Shown: piece after piece, positions 25,348 to 34,144 of the stretch
Numbering within the stretch: position 1 is the stretch's first letter
How the letters are laid out: each line of letters starts with the position of its first letter
DNA from: JAJZSS01 sp964463505
Lineage (GTDB): Bacteria > Chloroflexota > Anaerolineae > Anaerolineales > UBA4823
DNA length: 53,385 nt
Direction: 5' to 3'
NCBI GenBank assembly: GCA_964463505.1
Contig: CAYXDC010000013.1
Location: 1-53,385, forward strand
Notes under the pieces: generated by a model
Database searches by the model: none
What the model saw: only the letters and a program-made list of their open reading frames with translations
What the model was told of the DNA's origin: nothing
Made by a program: the position numbers and the translations under genes

Positions 25348-26496
25348 GTGGGAGAGAGAAATACTGGTAAAATGGGGCGCGTGAGCACACAACCTTCAGA
25401 GTCCATTATTCTAAACAACCGCTACCAGCTGGATGAACGTATCGGCTCAGGGGGAATGGCCATGGTGTTTCGCGCCACGGACCTGATGCTGGAGCGACAG
25501 GTAGCCATAAAATTACTGCGAACAGACTATTCGCAAGACGAGAATTTCCGCGAACGCTTCCGGCAAGAGGCCAAAGCCGCTGCCAATCTCGCCCATCCTA
25601 ATATCGTAACCGTCCATGATTTTGGTCTCGATGCAGGGCACTTATATATCATCATGGAATATGTACCCGGAACCGACCTGAAATCCATGATACAGCAGCG
25701 CGGCCGATTCGCAATAAATGAAGCGCTTCCCTTATTGATCCAGGCCTGTGCAGGTATCGGGTATGCCCATCGCTCGGGGTTAGTTCATTGCGATATTAAA
25801 CCCCAGAACATCCTCATCACTCCCGATATGCGCTTAAAAGTAGTTGACTTTGGCATCGCCCGTGCTCTGGCAGGTATTTCGCCGGATGAGAAAACCGAAA
25901 TTGTATGGGGGTCTCCTCAATATTTCTCTCCTGAGCAAGCCGCCGGGGGCGCTCCTTCGCCGGCTTCAGATGTATATTCACTGGGTGTGGTGATGTATGA
26001 AATGCTTACAGGACGGCCCCCCTTCTCTGCACCGACAACCGAAGAACTTGCCCGAGCGCATCGGGATGATCCAGTACCTTCACCCTGCAAATATAACCCT
26101 ACCATTCCTGCCCAACTCGAACAAATTCTTTTAAAGGTGCTTGCCAAGGAACCATCACAACGTTATCGCACCGCAGATCAACTGGGACGGGTTTTGGTCA
26201 CGATTGCTGAACAATCAGAGACAGCCACTTCAGTCCACCCCCCACTGGCAGATGAGCCAGCTGATCCACCACCAGTGTTCGAGCCACCGCTTAAACCTGC
26301 CCGCCAACCATCGAACTCGGTACGCAATCCACCTATCTCTACTCCTGCGCTGGTCAATCTTCCCCCTCGTCCAGCCAGCTCGGCTGTAGAGATCGATTGG
26401 CTTACCTGGATTCTAGCCCTGCTGGCCTTGATCGCCGTTGGAGGTCTGATTCCATTCTGTTTATGGGTGTTTTATGCACTCAATCCACCCTTCTAG
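25348..26496 (+). CDS. Ser/Thr protein kinase, PknB-like, tail-anchored
   Basis: A Hanks-type kinase of about 382 aa. It has the P-loop RIGSGGMAMVFRATD, the lysine in VAIKLLRTD, the catalytic loop HCDIKPQN (Cys in place of the Arg of HRD, so a non-RD kinase), DFGIARAL and SPEQAAGG. After the domain (about residue 275) comes a Pro-rich linker and one C-terminal transmembrane helix (LTWILALLALIAVGGLIPF), with only a few residues outside, so there is no external sensor. Three starts are possible: GTG 25348 (AGGAG at 25338-25342, best spacing), ATG 25372 and GTG 25381. It stands alone; no phosphatase is adjacent. Confidence 0.88.
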   Translation: MGERNTGKMGRVSTQPSESIILNNRYQLDERIGSGGMAMVFRATDLMLERQVAIKLLRTDYSQDENFRERFRQEAKAAANLAHPNIVTVHDFGLDAGHLYIIMEYVPGTDLKSMIQQRGRFAINEALPLLIQACAGIGYAHRSGLVHCDIKPQNILITPDMRLKVVDFGIARALAGISPDEKTEIVWGSPQYFSPEQAAGGAPSPASDVYSLGVVMYEMLTGRPPFSAPTTEELARAHRDDPVPSPCKYNPTIPAQLEQILLKVLAKEPSQRYRTADQLGRVLVTIAEQSETATSVHPPLADEPADPPPVFEPPLKPARQPSNSVRNPPISTPALVNLPPRPASSAVEIDWLTWILALLALIAVGGLIPFCLWVFYALNPPF

Positions 26497-26581
26497 CTGG
26501 CTGGATTTTCCACCAGCTTGTGTACCCTTGTCAGTTCGTCAGCGCCCGATTATCATTCCTGGCGCTCATGAATTAAATGAA

Positions 26582-26603
26582 AATCACGGCTTGCGCCGCG
26601 ATT
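26582..26603 (-). terminator. rpmB terminator
   Basis: On the minus strand AATCGCGGC-GCAA-GCCGTGATT forms a 9-bp stem with one wobble and a GNRA tetraloop, followed by TTTCATTT. It lies about 30 nt after the rpmB stop. Confidence 0.7.
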
Positions 26604-26633
26604 CTCTGAAACCGGAGGTTCAGTAACGTACCG

Positions 26634-26816
26634 TCAGCTGGTTTTTACCAAAGTGCGAATGCACTTAGTACACAAAACTTTTCGCACTTTCTGACCATTC
26701 GTATAAACCGTGATGGTCTGCAGATTAGGACGGAAAGTTCGCGGTGTTGACTTTTTAGACCAGGGGCGGTTACGACCAAAGGTCGTAGTTTTTCCACAGT
26801 GTGCACACTTCGCCAT
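26634..26816 (-). CDS. rpmB: 50S ribosomal protein L28
   Basis: A 60-aa ribosomal protein of the large subunit. MAKCAHCGKTTTFGRN, NRPWSKKSTPRTFRPNLQ and the C-terminal CTKCIRTL identify L28. Two CxxC pairs make it the zinc-binding C-plus form. The ATG at 26816 follows AAAGGA with normal spacing; upstream in-frame codons would add residues never seen in L28. It diverges from the asp23/fakA/degV/recG string, the same neighbourhood as in Firmicutes, where rpmB lies beside yloU and yloV. Confidence 0.95.
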   Translation of the reverse strand: MAKCAHCGKTTTFGRNRPWSKKSTPRTFRPNLQTITVYTNGQKVRKVLCTKCIRTLVKTS

Positions 26817-26989
26817 CTTGAAGATCCTTTCATTTACAATAAGTGCATGCTTGCTTGCCGGTGGCAATAACTTCCAGTATAAGGCCTAAGTTGGACCTGC
26901 CGAAAGCCGGATAAGTTTACCACAAACCGAAACGCTTTACAAGCTAAGTTGTTAACTAATCAGCTACCATTTGCACAACCGAGGAGAAA

Positions 26990-27346
26990 ATGACAGACGA
27001 AAAAACCCCGCTCGGCAGCATCCATGTGTCACAAAAAGCTGTGGCGCGCATCGCCTATCACGCAGCGCTACAATCCTATGGCGTTGTTGGTCTAACAGCG
27101 AAGAACATTGCGGATGGAATTGCCCAGGTACTTGTACACGATCCTACTCACGGTGTTGTAGTCCGCTACGATGGACACAGCATAAATATTGATCTCTATA
27201 TTGTCATTGAGTATGGGACGCGCATAAAATCTGTTGCCAACAGTATCAGCAATGCCGTGCGCTTTAATGTTGAGAAGGCCCTGGGAATGTCTGTAAGCGA
27301 GATCAATGTCCACGTAAACGGGCTGCGCGTCAGTGACATGGATTAA
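26990..27346 (+). CDS. Asp23/Gls24 family protein (YloU-like)
   Basis: A 118-aa DUF322 protein. IHVSQKAVARIAYHAALQSYGVVGL and the final VNVHVNGLRV are typical of the family. In Gram-positives these proteins bind the membrane or envelope-stress machinery, and the gene sits beside fakA/yloV, as it does here. There is no membrane segment. GAGGAG precedes the ATG closely. It starts a co-directional series through fakA-like, degV-like and recG, with 77 nt to the next gene. Confidence 0.88.
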   Translation: MTDEKTPLGSIHVSQKAVARIAYHAALQSYGVVGLTAKNIADGIAQVLVHDPTHGVVVRYDGHSINIDLYIVIEYGTRIKSVANSISNAVRFNVEKALGMSVSEINVHVNGLRVSDMD

Positions 27347-27423
27347 TCGAATCTTCAAGCGATACTGCTTGCTGCCTGAAAAATTTAACCTGTGCTCTAA
27401 AACTCATTTGAGGAGCCTATTTA

Positions 27424-29100
27424 ATGTTTTCTGATGATCCAACAAAGTTTCCAGAAACGGTTCAAAATAATGCGATTGATGGTCAAATATTAAAAGAACT
27501 GGTTGAAGCCGGCTTGACCTGGCTACGAACCAACCAACAAATCGTTAACGCCTTAAACGTATTTCCAGTGCCTGATGGCGATACGGGCACCAATATGGTG
27601 CTAACTATGCAGGCCGCATATGATGAAATTTCCCAGTCCGGGGAGCGGAACGTGGGCCACATGGCGCATGCCATTGCCCACGGGGCTCTGATGGGTGCGC
27701 GTGGAAATTCAGGTGTTATCTTATCCCAATTATGGCGAGGCTTTGCGCGAGCATTGGACTCCCAACCCTTATTGGATGCATTAAGCCTGGTGCGCGCATT
27801 CGGCACAGCTCGAGATACGGCTTACAAAGGCGTCGTCAGGCCGGTTGAAGGGACAATTCTAACTGTAGCAAAAGATGTTGCCCTGGCGGCTGAACAGGCG
27901 CTTCGTCAAACAAATACCCCCTTTCAAATTCTAGAAAAGGTCGTTGCGGCTGCCGACCTGTCTGTGCAACATACACCAGAACTCCTACCCGTGCTAAAGG
28001 ATGCTGGCGTTGTCGATTCGGGAGGTAAAGGCTTATTTTTCATTCTTGAAGGAATGCTGCGATACATAAATGGATTGTCCCTGGACACTTCACTCTTAAG
28101 TGTGCAACCCCTGTCTGCCTTGAACCTGGATAACGCCATGGAAACCATTGAGCCCGGTCAAGATTATGAGGTCGTAATCGATTTTCGCCCATCTTCTCCG
28201 CTGGATTTAGAGACCTTTTATGGCGACCTGGAACAGATTGGCACTTCTATTCAGGTTGGGGAAGGGGATGGGATTTACCGCCTGCATATCCATGTTGCCA
28301 CAGATAAGCGGTACGAACCGATTGATTATGCCATGTCCATTGGCACGATCACCAAAGTAGCCATCGAAAACCTGATCGCTCAAATGGAGTCTATGGATAA
28401 CCCCTGCGGCGAAGGTCGTCCATCTCTTGCACCGATCGAACTAGGCCAGATTGCGGTCGTTACCGTCGTACCTGGGATTGGTCTGGCGCGGGTATTTGCC
28501 AGTCTGGGTGTAGCGGCCATTGTTGAAGGCGGACAGACCATGAATCCCAGCACCCAGGAGATAATTCACGCCTTTGAAAATCTACCCACAGACAAGATCA
28601 TCATCCTGCCCAACAACAAAAATATCTATATGGCTGCCAAAGCGGCTGCCGAATTGACTGTAAAAAAGGTTGCCGTTGTACCCAGTCGCACAGTTCCCCA
28701 AGGGCTAGCCGCAATGCTGCGCCTGGTGCCTGATGGGGATTTCGATTCCGTGGTCAGTGATATGACTGCAGCCTTAGACGAAGTAGAGTCCGGTGAGATT
28801 ACCACGGCAACTCGCACAGTAGAGATTGATGGTGTTCAGGTAGAAGAAGGCCAGGTAATCGCGCTACATAATGGGAAACTTATCTATTCTTCTTCCAATC
28901 TTGAGGATGCCTGCCTGGGGTTTTTGAAGAACGCGCATGCCGATCACTTTGAATTGATCACCATGTTCTATGGGGAGAACATTAAACGGATAGAGGTGGA
29001 TCAAATCGCCGACAAAATCCGCAAACTTTACCCCCAACAAGATATTGAAGTTCAAGAAGGCTGTCAACCGCATTATCACTTCATCATATCGATTGAATAA
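27424..29100 (+). CDS. fakA: DhaL/DAK-type fatty acid kinase subunit (FakA/YloV-like)
   Basis: A 558-aa kinase subunit. The N-terminal DhaL domain (about 15-200) has the Mg-ATP motif NVFPVPDGDTGTNMV and the second motif GARGNSGVILSQLWRGFA. The middle and C-terminal parts (YloV-type; about 230-558) carry the FakB-binding and DegV-like C-terminal fold. In Staphylococcus FakA phosphorylates fatty acids bound to FakB to give acyl-phosphate for phospholipid synthesis. The next gene is a DegV/FakB protein, so both partners are present. GAGGAGC lies about 9 nt before the ATG. The length matches the family. Confidence 0.88.
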   Translation: MFSDDPTKFPETVQNNAIDGQILKELVEAGLTWLRTNQQIVNALNVFPVPDGDTGTNMVLTMQAAYDEISQSGERNVGHMAHAIAHGALMGARGNSGVILSQLWRGFARALDSQPLLDALSLVRAFGTARDTAYKGVVRPVEGTILTVAKDVALAAEQALRQTNTPFQILEKVVAAADLSVQHTPELLPVLKDAGVVDSGGKGLFFILEGMLRYINGLSLDTSLLSVQPLSALNLDNAMETIEPGQDYEVVIDFRPSSPLDLETFYGDLEQIGTSIQVGEGDGIYRLHIHVATDKRYEPIDYAMSIGTITKVAIENLIAQMESMDNPCGEGRPSLAPIELGQIAVVTVVPGIGLARVFASLGVAAIVEGGQTMNPSTQEIIHAFENLPTDKIIILPNNKNIYMAAKAAAELTVKKVAVVPSRTVPQGLAAMLRLVPDGDFDSVVSDMTAALDEVESGEITTATRTVEIDGVQVEEGQVIALHNGKLIYSSSNLEDACLGFLKNAHADHFELITMFYGENIKRIEVDQIADKIRKLYPQQDIEVQEGCQPHYHFIISIE

Positions 29101-29146
29101 CACATCAAAAGTGGGTATTTAAGTAATCCAACTGGAGCTGATCTCA

Positions 29147-29983
29147 ATGCAAACCGCGGTTGTCACCGATAGTACTTCAGATATACCGCCCGAATTAGCT
29201 CACTCTAATTCAATTCAGATCGTGCCCAATGTGATGATCATTGAAGGGCAAGAGCTGGAAGATGGCAGAGGGATCTCACGTCAGGAATTCTACCAGCGGC
29301 TGCCAGATATTAATCCTCCTCCTACGACAGCCACTTCCTCAAGCGGTACTTATAGCGTGTTGTACCAGAGCTTATTGGATGAGGGTTTCAGTGAGATCGT
29401 GTCGATCCATGCCTCCAGCCTGCTAAGCGGAATTTACAACGCTGCCAGCGCTGCAGCCCAAATATTTGGTGGACGCGTGCGGGTAATTGACAGCGAGCAG
29501 ATTAGTCTTGGGTTGGGTTTTCAGGTGTTAGAAATCGCCGAACAACTAACAAAGGGCATTCAATTAGCAACCATACTTGACCAGCTACCTGCATTTCGGG
29601 AGCGTGTGCATGTGGTTGCCATGCTGGATACCCTGGAATATGTGCGCCGGAGTGGCAGGGTATCCTGGGCGCGCGCTCAGTTAGGCGAACTCCTCCAAAT
29701 TAAGCCATTCCTTGAAGTGAAAAACGGGAGCATCCTTCGTTATGGTGAAACCCGCACACGCCAAAAAGGATTAGAACGCTTACGGCGCATTCTCCACGAT
29801 TTTGGACCCTTAGAACGTCTGGCAATCCTGCATACCAATGCTGAAATTGAAGCGCGGGAGTTTCTAGCTTCGCTGAAGGTGGATGTGCAAATCCAACCAT
29901 TGATTGTCAACATCACTACGATTGTTGGGGTCCATGTGGGTCCAAACGCGCTGGGGATTGCTGCAGTCAGGCAAATGAACTAA
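29147..29983 (+). CDS. fakB: DegV family fatty-acid-binding protein (FakB-like)
   Basis: A 278-aa lipid-binding protein. It starts with AVVTDSTSDIPPELA, has the fatty-acid carboxylate-binding region ATSSSGTYSVLY, then SIHASSLLSGIYNAA, VIDSEQISLGLGF and the late LEYVRRSGRVSWARA. All are standard DegV landmarks. FakB presents fatty acid to FakA, which lies 46 nt upstream, so a two-gene fatty-acid activation unit is likely. A perfect hairpin follows the stop. Confidence 0.9.
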   Translation: MQTAVVTDSTSDIPPELAHSNSIQIVPNVMIIEGQELEDGRGISRQEFYQRLPDINPPPTTATSSSGTYSVLYQSLLDEGFSEIVSIHASSLLSGIYNAASAAAQIFGGRVRVIDSEQISLGLGFQVLEIAEQLTKGIQLATILDQLPAFRERVHVVAMLDTLEYVRRSGRVSWARAQLGELLQIKPFLEVKNGSILRYGETRTRQKGLERLRRILHDFGPLERLAILHTNAEIEAREFLASLKVDVQIQPLIVNITTIVGVHVGPNALGIAAVRQMN

Positions 29984-30004
29984 ATAAATTCGTTTCGGTC
30001 AGCC

Positions 30005-30042
30005 GCAGAGCGGTAGGGACAATTACATACCGCTCTGCTTTG
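30005..30042 (+). terminator. hairpin after degV/fakB
   Basis: A perfect 11-bp stem GCAGAGCGGTA / TACCGCTCTGC (30005-30015 with 30028-30038) with a 12-nt loop, followed by TTTGTT. The T-run is weak. Part of its loop is complementary to the sequence just before the recG start. Confidence 0.65.
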
Positions 30043-30081
30043 TTGTGCTCGATCACCTTATCACTGGTAAAATTGTCCCTA
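30014..30081 (+). promoter_or_regulatory. long-range complement in front of recG
   Basis: TAGGGACAATT at 30014-30024, mostly the loop of the preceding hairpin, is perfectly complementary over 11 bp to AATTGTCCCTA at 30071-30081, which ends at the base before the recG ATG. Pairing would open the terminator-like hairpin and mask the recG translation start. Function is inferred. Confidence 0.45.
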
Positions 30082-32862
30082 ATGAAGCCATCTATCCTAC
30101 GATTACAAAAAATATTCAAACTTGAAACAGAAAGAGGTCATGACAACCGCGCTGTGATGGGCGGTTTGGACCGCATGTTAGAGTTGTGGGAAAGTGAAGC
30201 CCGCGCTGACACCATTCAGGAAGATTTGATCCAGGCTGTGGTTGCTCGTCTGCGCGATTATCCACGCCTCTCCCCTGCCTCACGCGCAGAGATATTGGAG
30301 GGTTTGTGGAAACGCATTCAGCGCGATCTGGGCGAGGGTGAAGCTGATGCAATGCAGCCTGTGCACAAGCCTGAACGAATTTCCCCACCACCCAAGCCTG
30401 CGCCTGACAAATCTGCGCCCGGTCCGAGAGAAACGCAAGAGCCTGCTGGCGAGTTGGCAAAAGAAACTTCTGCAAAATCCGAACCAGCTCAGGTCGGCGA
30501 ACCTACCGCGGACGATATCGCTGAAGAAATCCTCGACGACGAAGTCTCTGATGAGTTGCCTGAGGACCAGCCTGAAATTCAATCCGTTCGCACAGCTACG
30601 CCAGTCTACACCGGAGAACCAGCGGCTCTAGGCGCGCCAGTGACTGTCCTACAAGGCATTGGCCCCCGTTTGGGAAACACCCTGGGACGTCTTGGAATCC
30701 ACACGCTCGGAGATATGCTGTACTACCTCCCGCGTCGCTATGATGATTACAGCAAGCTGACACCCATCAACCGGTTACGCTATGGAGAAGAGGTCACGGT
30801 CATCGGGACGATCAAAAGCGTTAGCTCACGCCCCTTGCGTTCTGGGCGCATGCAACTGGTGGAAGCCATCGTCTCAGATGAAACCGCTGCGTTACGCGTG
30901 TACTGGTTCAATCAGATATGGATCGCGAAGCGTTTACGGATTGGTATGCCGATTTCCCTCTCCGGCAAGACAGATCAATACATGGGCCGGATGGTGCTAA
31001 ACAATCCCGAATGGGAACCGCTCGACCAGCAGCAACTCAACACGAATCGGATTGTCCCGGTTTATTCACTTACATCGAATATCACCCAGCGCTGGTTAAG
31101 AAAAATGATGAATCAGGTCGTTGGCTATTGGGCGCCACGTGTACCTGACCCACTGCCACCTGCTTTGCGTCAAGAAGCAAATCTGATTGATTTATCAACC
31201 GCCCTATTCCAGGCTCATTTCCCATCCTCGATGGATGAATTGAAAGCCGCCCGCAAACGCCTGGCATTCGACGAAATCTTTCTATTGCAATTGGGCGTGC
31301 TCGGTCAGAAATATGCCTGGCAGGGTCGCCAGGCGCGGGTTTACCAGGTTGAGGATGATTGGGTTTCCCAGCAGCTCAGCCGCCTGCCCTTTCCCCTGAC
31401 CAATGCACAACAGCGCGCGATGGCAGATATTCGCTCTGACCTGGCGTCTGGGCATCCAATGAACCGGCTCCTTCAAGGCGATGTAGGATCAGGCAAAACG
31501 ATTGTTGCTGCACTGGCAGCCGGGATAATTCTCCAAACTGGTTCTCAAGCTGCTATGATGGCGCCCACGAGTATCCTGGCTGAACAACATTATAAAAATT
31601 TATTGGCGTTGCTCAGTTCCGAGGTTCAAGAAACTACTGTAATTGATGCACCTGAAGCACCAGTTCCTTTACCTTCGGACGAGGTCAATGGCCAGCCTGA
31701 GGAACCAACGCAAATCGAATCTGAACCACTGCCCGTAGAGATTGTTAGACCTCCTGCTGCTCCGCCTCTCCTGCAACCCGACCAAATTCGTTTGCTCGTA
31801 GGCGCCACACCTGAAGCCGAAAAGCGCGCCATTCGCAATGGATTAGAAGATGGCAGCATCCGGCTGGTCATTGGTACACATGCCTTGATCGAAGAACCAG
31901 TCGTCTTCCAGGATCTTCAACTGGCTATCGTGGATGAGCAGCACCGTTTTGGCGTAGAGCAACGCGCCGCTTTGCGCTCCAAAGGCGACACCCTGCATCT
32001 TCTGGTAATGACCGCCACACCGATCCCGCGCTCCCTGGCACTAACGGTTTATGGCGACCTCGACCTCACCATTATGGATGAAATGCCCCCAGGACGCCAA
32101 CCTGTCGGGACATATGTGCTCTCGCCCCGCGAACGCGAGCGCGCCTATCACTTGATCCGAAGCCAGGTTCAAAAGGGGCAGCAAGCTTTTATTATCTATC
32201 CCCTGGTGGAGGAATCAGAAAATAGCGAGACCAAAGCTGCAGTAGAAGACCATGCCCGCTTACAGTCCGAGGTGTTTCCTGACCTCAAGCTTGGCTTGTT
32301 ACATGGACGCATGCGCCCAGAGGAAAAAGAGGAAGTCATGCGCTCGTTTCACGACCGTGAAACGACCATCCTGGTTACTACATCGGTGGTTGAAGTGGGT
32401 GTAGACGTACCTAATGCAACGGTCATGCTCGTTGAAGGCGCCAATCGATTTGGCCTGGCTCAATTGCATCAATTCCGCGGACGGGTAGGCCGGGGATCAG
32501 AGAAATCTTACTGTCTGCTTATACCAGATACTGCTGATGCGGTCGAAAACGAGCGCTTGCAGGTGATGGCGGAAACCAACGATGGGTTTATTCTGGCAGA
32601 GCGCGATCTGGAACAACGCGGCCCAGGAGAATTTCTTGGTACACGCCAATCCGGCTATGGAGGGTTGCGCCTGGCAAGCCTGACGGACATTCACTTGATT
32701 GATGCTGCACGCCGGCACGCTCAGGCTTTGTTCGCCGCTGACCCAGAGCTAAAACTACCGCAACACAAAGCGCTCTCCATCGCGCTAACAGATTTTTGGA
32801 TGCCGCCCAGCACAGACCCTGCACCTTTGGGCTCGCTTGCCGCTCGTACGGATATCAGTTAA
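30082..32862 (+). CDS. recG: ATP-dependent DNA helicase RecG, long form
   Basis: A 926-aa helicase that remodels stalled forks and Holliday junctions. Residues 1-80 are an N-terminal helical part (KIFKLETERGHDNRAVMGGL); about 85-190 are acidic and Pro-rich. The wedge/OB domain starts at LQGIGPRLGNTLGRLGI. The motor has Walker A GDVGSGKT, the DEQH box in IVDEQHRFGVEQR, motif III VMTATPIPRSLAL, motif VI QFRGRVGRG and the TRG-like EFLGTRQSG. About 50 extra residues, rich in Pro and Glu, interrupt the motor after motif Ia (SILAEQHYKNL). E. coli RecG has 693 residues. The ATG at 30082 fits the N-terminus but has a poor ribosome site, and 11 nt before it can pair with an upstream loop. Confidence 0.94.
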   Translation: MKPSILRLQKIFKLETERGHDNRAVMGGLDRMLELWESEARADTIQEDLIQAVVARLRDYPRLSPASRAEILEGLWKRIQRDLGEGEADAMQPVHKPERISPPPKPAPDKSAPGPRETQEPAGELAKETSAKSEPAQVGEPTADDIAEEILDDEVSDELPEDQPEIQSVRTATPVYTGEPAALGAPVTVLQGIGPRLGNTLGRLGIHTLGDMLYYLPRRYDDYSKLTPINRLRYGEEVTVIGTIKSVSSRPLRSGRMQLVEAIVSDETAALRVYWFNQIWIAKRLRIGMPISLSGKTDQYMGRMVLNNPEWEPLDQQQLNTNRIVPVYSLTSNITQRWLRKMMNQVVGYWAPRVPDPLPPALRQEANLIDLSTALFQAHFPSSMDELKAARKRLAFDEIFLLQLGVLGQKYAWQGRQARVYQVEDDWVSQQLSRLPFPLTNAQQRAMADIRSDLASGHPMNRLLQGDVGSGKTIVAALAAGIILQTGSQAAMMAPTSILAEQHYKNLLALLSSEVQETTVIDAPEAPVPLPSDEVNGQPEEPTQIESEPLPVEIVRPPAAPPLLQPDQIRLLVGATPEAEKRAIRNGLEDGSIRLVIGTHALIEEPVVFQDLQLAIVDEQHRFGVEQRAALRSKGDTLHLLVMTATPIPRSLALTVYGDLDLTIMDEMPPGRQPVGTYVLSPRERERAYHLIRSQVQKGQQAFIIYPLVEESENSETKAAVEDHARLQSEVFPDLKLGLLHGRMRPEEKEEVMRSFHDRETTILVTTSVVEVGVDVPNATVMLVEGANRFGLAQLHQFRGRVGRGSEKSYCLLIPDTADAVENERLQVMAETNDGFILAERDLEQRGPGEFLGTRQSGYGGLRLASLTDIHLIDAARRHAQALFAADPELKLPQHKALSIALTDFWMPPSTDPAPLGSLAARTDIS

Positions 32863-32946
32863 TCATGAAAATGGTGGCTTTTCCACAACCACAGAATTGG
32901 CATAAACCTTGCTACAGAGACTGTGGGTGTATTGATGAGAGGTGCA

Positions 32947-33471
32947 ATGGTTAGAGCTGTTTTTCCTGGCACATTTGATCCGATCCATTACGGACATATT
33001 GATATTGCCCAGCGTGCGGCGCGCCTGTTTGACGAAGTGGTGATCGCCGTTTATGACCGTCCCCTGAAATCACTGTTATTTCCACCCGACCAGCGTATAC
33101 AGCTCGTCCAACAGTCCTTTCAGGGAAAAGACAATATTAAAATTATGGGGTATAGCGGTTTGACCGTGGAATTTTGCCATGCAATAAACGCACAGGTGAT
33201 TGTGCGTGGCTTGCGGGTGTTTTCTGATTTTGAATATGAGTTCCGAATGGCGCTTGCCAATCACCGTCTGGCGCCAAAGATCGAGGTAATCGCTCTGATC
33301 ACGGCCGAGGAGCACACCTTTTTGTCTAGCACCACAGTGCGTGAAATTGCCTCCCTGAATGGAGATGTCAGCAGCATGGTCCCACTCCATGTTGCTAAAG
33401 TCTTAGCGGATCGCTTTCATGAGCTGGGTGATAGCCAACAAGTAGTACCTACTTCTTCATTACGCGATTGA
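32947..33471 (+). CDS. coaD: phosphopantetheine adenylyltransferase
   Basis: A 174-aa enzyme for the fourth step of coenzyme A synthesis, making dephospho-CoA from 4'-phosphopantetheine and ATP. The nucleotidyltransferase motif FPGTFDPIHYGHIDIA (HxGH type), IVRGLRVFSDFEYEF and the C-terminal LSSTTVREIA are diagnostic. The ATG at 32947 begins right at the fold and has AGAGGT upstream; a GTG 24 nt earlier is less likely. It follows recG by 84 nt. Length is about 10 residues above the E. coli enzyme because of a short C-terminal tail. Confidence 0.95.
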   Translation: MVRAVFPGTFDPIHYGHIDIAQRAARLFDEVVIAVYDRPLKSLLFPPDQRIQLVQQSFQGKDNIKIMGYSGLTVEFCHAINAQVIVRGLRVFSDFEYEFRMALANHRLAPKIEVIALITAEEHTFLSSTTVREIASLNGDVSSMVPLHVAKVLADRFHELGDSQQVVPTSSLRD

Positions 33472-33511
33472 ACAGTATAATAAAAACTATGTAACAAGCG
33501 GTAAGTAACCG

Positions 33512-33540
33512 TTGACGAAAATGAAATTTGCGAGTAATTT
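33512..33540 (+). promoter_or_regulatory. candidate promoter of the coiled-coil gene
   Basis: TTGACG (33512-33517), 17 nt, TAATTT (33535-33540), ending 64 nt before the ATG. The -10 box is only moderate. Confidence 0.4.
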
Positions 33541-33604
33541 AATAAAGATAAATCATCTTGAAAAAACCCCGGCATAATGCGTTGGATCGCAAGGGGAGGA
33601 ACTC

Positions 33605-34078
33605 ATGGATATATTACATCTTGTAGATCGATTGGAAGAAGCTCTCAACCAGAGCCGGCCGTTGTGGTTTACAAAGAGCGTCATCGTGGATGAGGACCGT
33701 ATCCTGGATATTATCGATCAGATGCGAGTGGCTATCCCCGATGAAGTTAAAAAGGCGCAGCAATTACTCGCCCAACGTGACCGGCTTTTAGCGCAGGCTC
33801 AGGAAGAAGCCAATCGCACCCTTGCGATTGCCCGCGAGAAGAGTGAGCAGCTGGTCGAGCGTGATGCCATCGTCCAGGCAGCTCATGCCCGTGCGGAGCA
33901 GATCGTCAATCAATCGCGTACCTCCATTGAAGATACCCGCCAGGAAGCAGATAATTACGTCATCGAAACGCTGACCACACTGGAAATCGAGCTGGATCGC
34001 TACCTAAACCAGGTACGAAATGGCATCCGGACTTTGAAGGATGAGGCCCTGCGCGATAAATCCCAGGACGAAACTTAA
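33605..34078 (+). CDS. coiled-coil protein of unknown function
   Basis: A 157-aa protein, highly charged and helical from about residue 40 to 150, with heptad-like repeats rich in Ala, Glu, Gln and Arg. It resembles the stalk subunit b of ATP synthases and DivIVA-type proteins in composition but lacks a membrane anchor and a DivIVA N-terminal motif. The N-terminal 40 residues (MDILHLVDRLEEALNQ, IVDEDRILDIIDQMR) may be a separate small domain. A strong AAGGGGAGG precedes the ATG. Similar genes often stand downstream of coaD in other phyla, where they are guessed to act in cell division; that is only an analogy. Confidence 0.7.
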   Translation: MDILHLVDRLEEALNQSRPLWFTKSVIVDEDRILDIIDQMRVAIPDEVKKAQQLLAQRDRLLAQAQEEANRTLAIAREKSEQLVERDAIVQAAHARAEQIVNQSRTSIEDTRQEADNYVIETLTTLEIELDRYLNQVRNGIRTLKDEALRDKSQDET

Positions 34079-34096
34079 TCCCTTTTTGAATTTCAA

Positions 34097-34144
34097 AGCA
34101 GGGCTGGCGCTGGTATGAATGACCAATGCCGGCCCTGCTGGTTT
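34097..34144. terminator. bidirectional terminator between the coiled-coil and SDR genes
   Basis: A 12-bp stem with one wobble (34097-34108 with 34128-34139), extendable inward by CTGGT/ACCAA pairs, followed by GGTTTTAA. It lies between convergent genes and touches the SDR stop codon. Confidence 0.7.
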
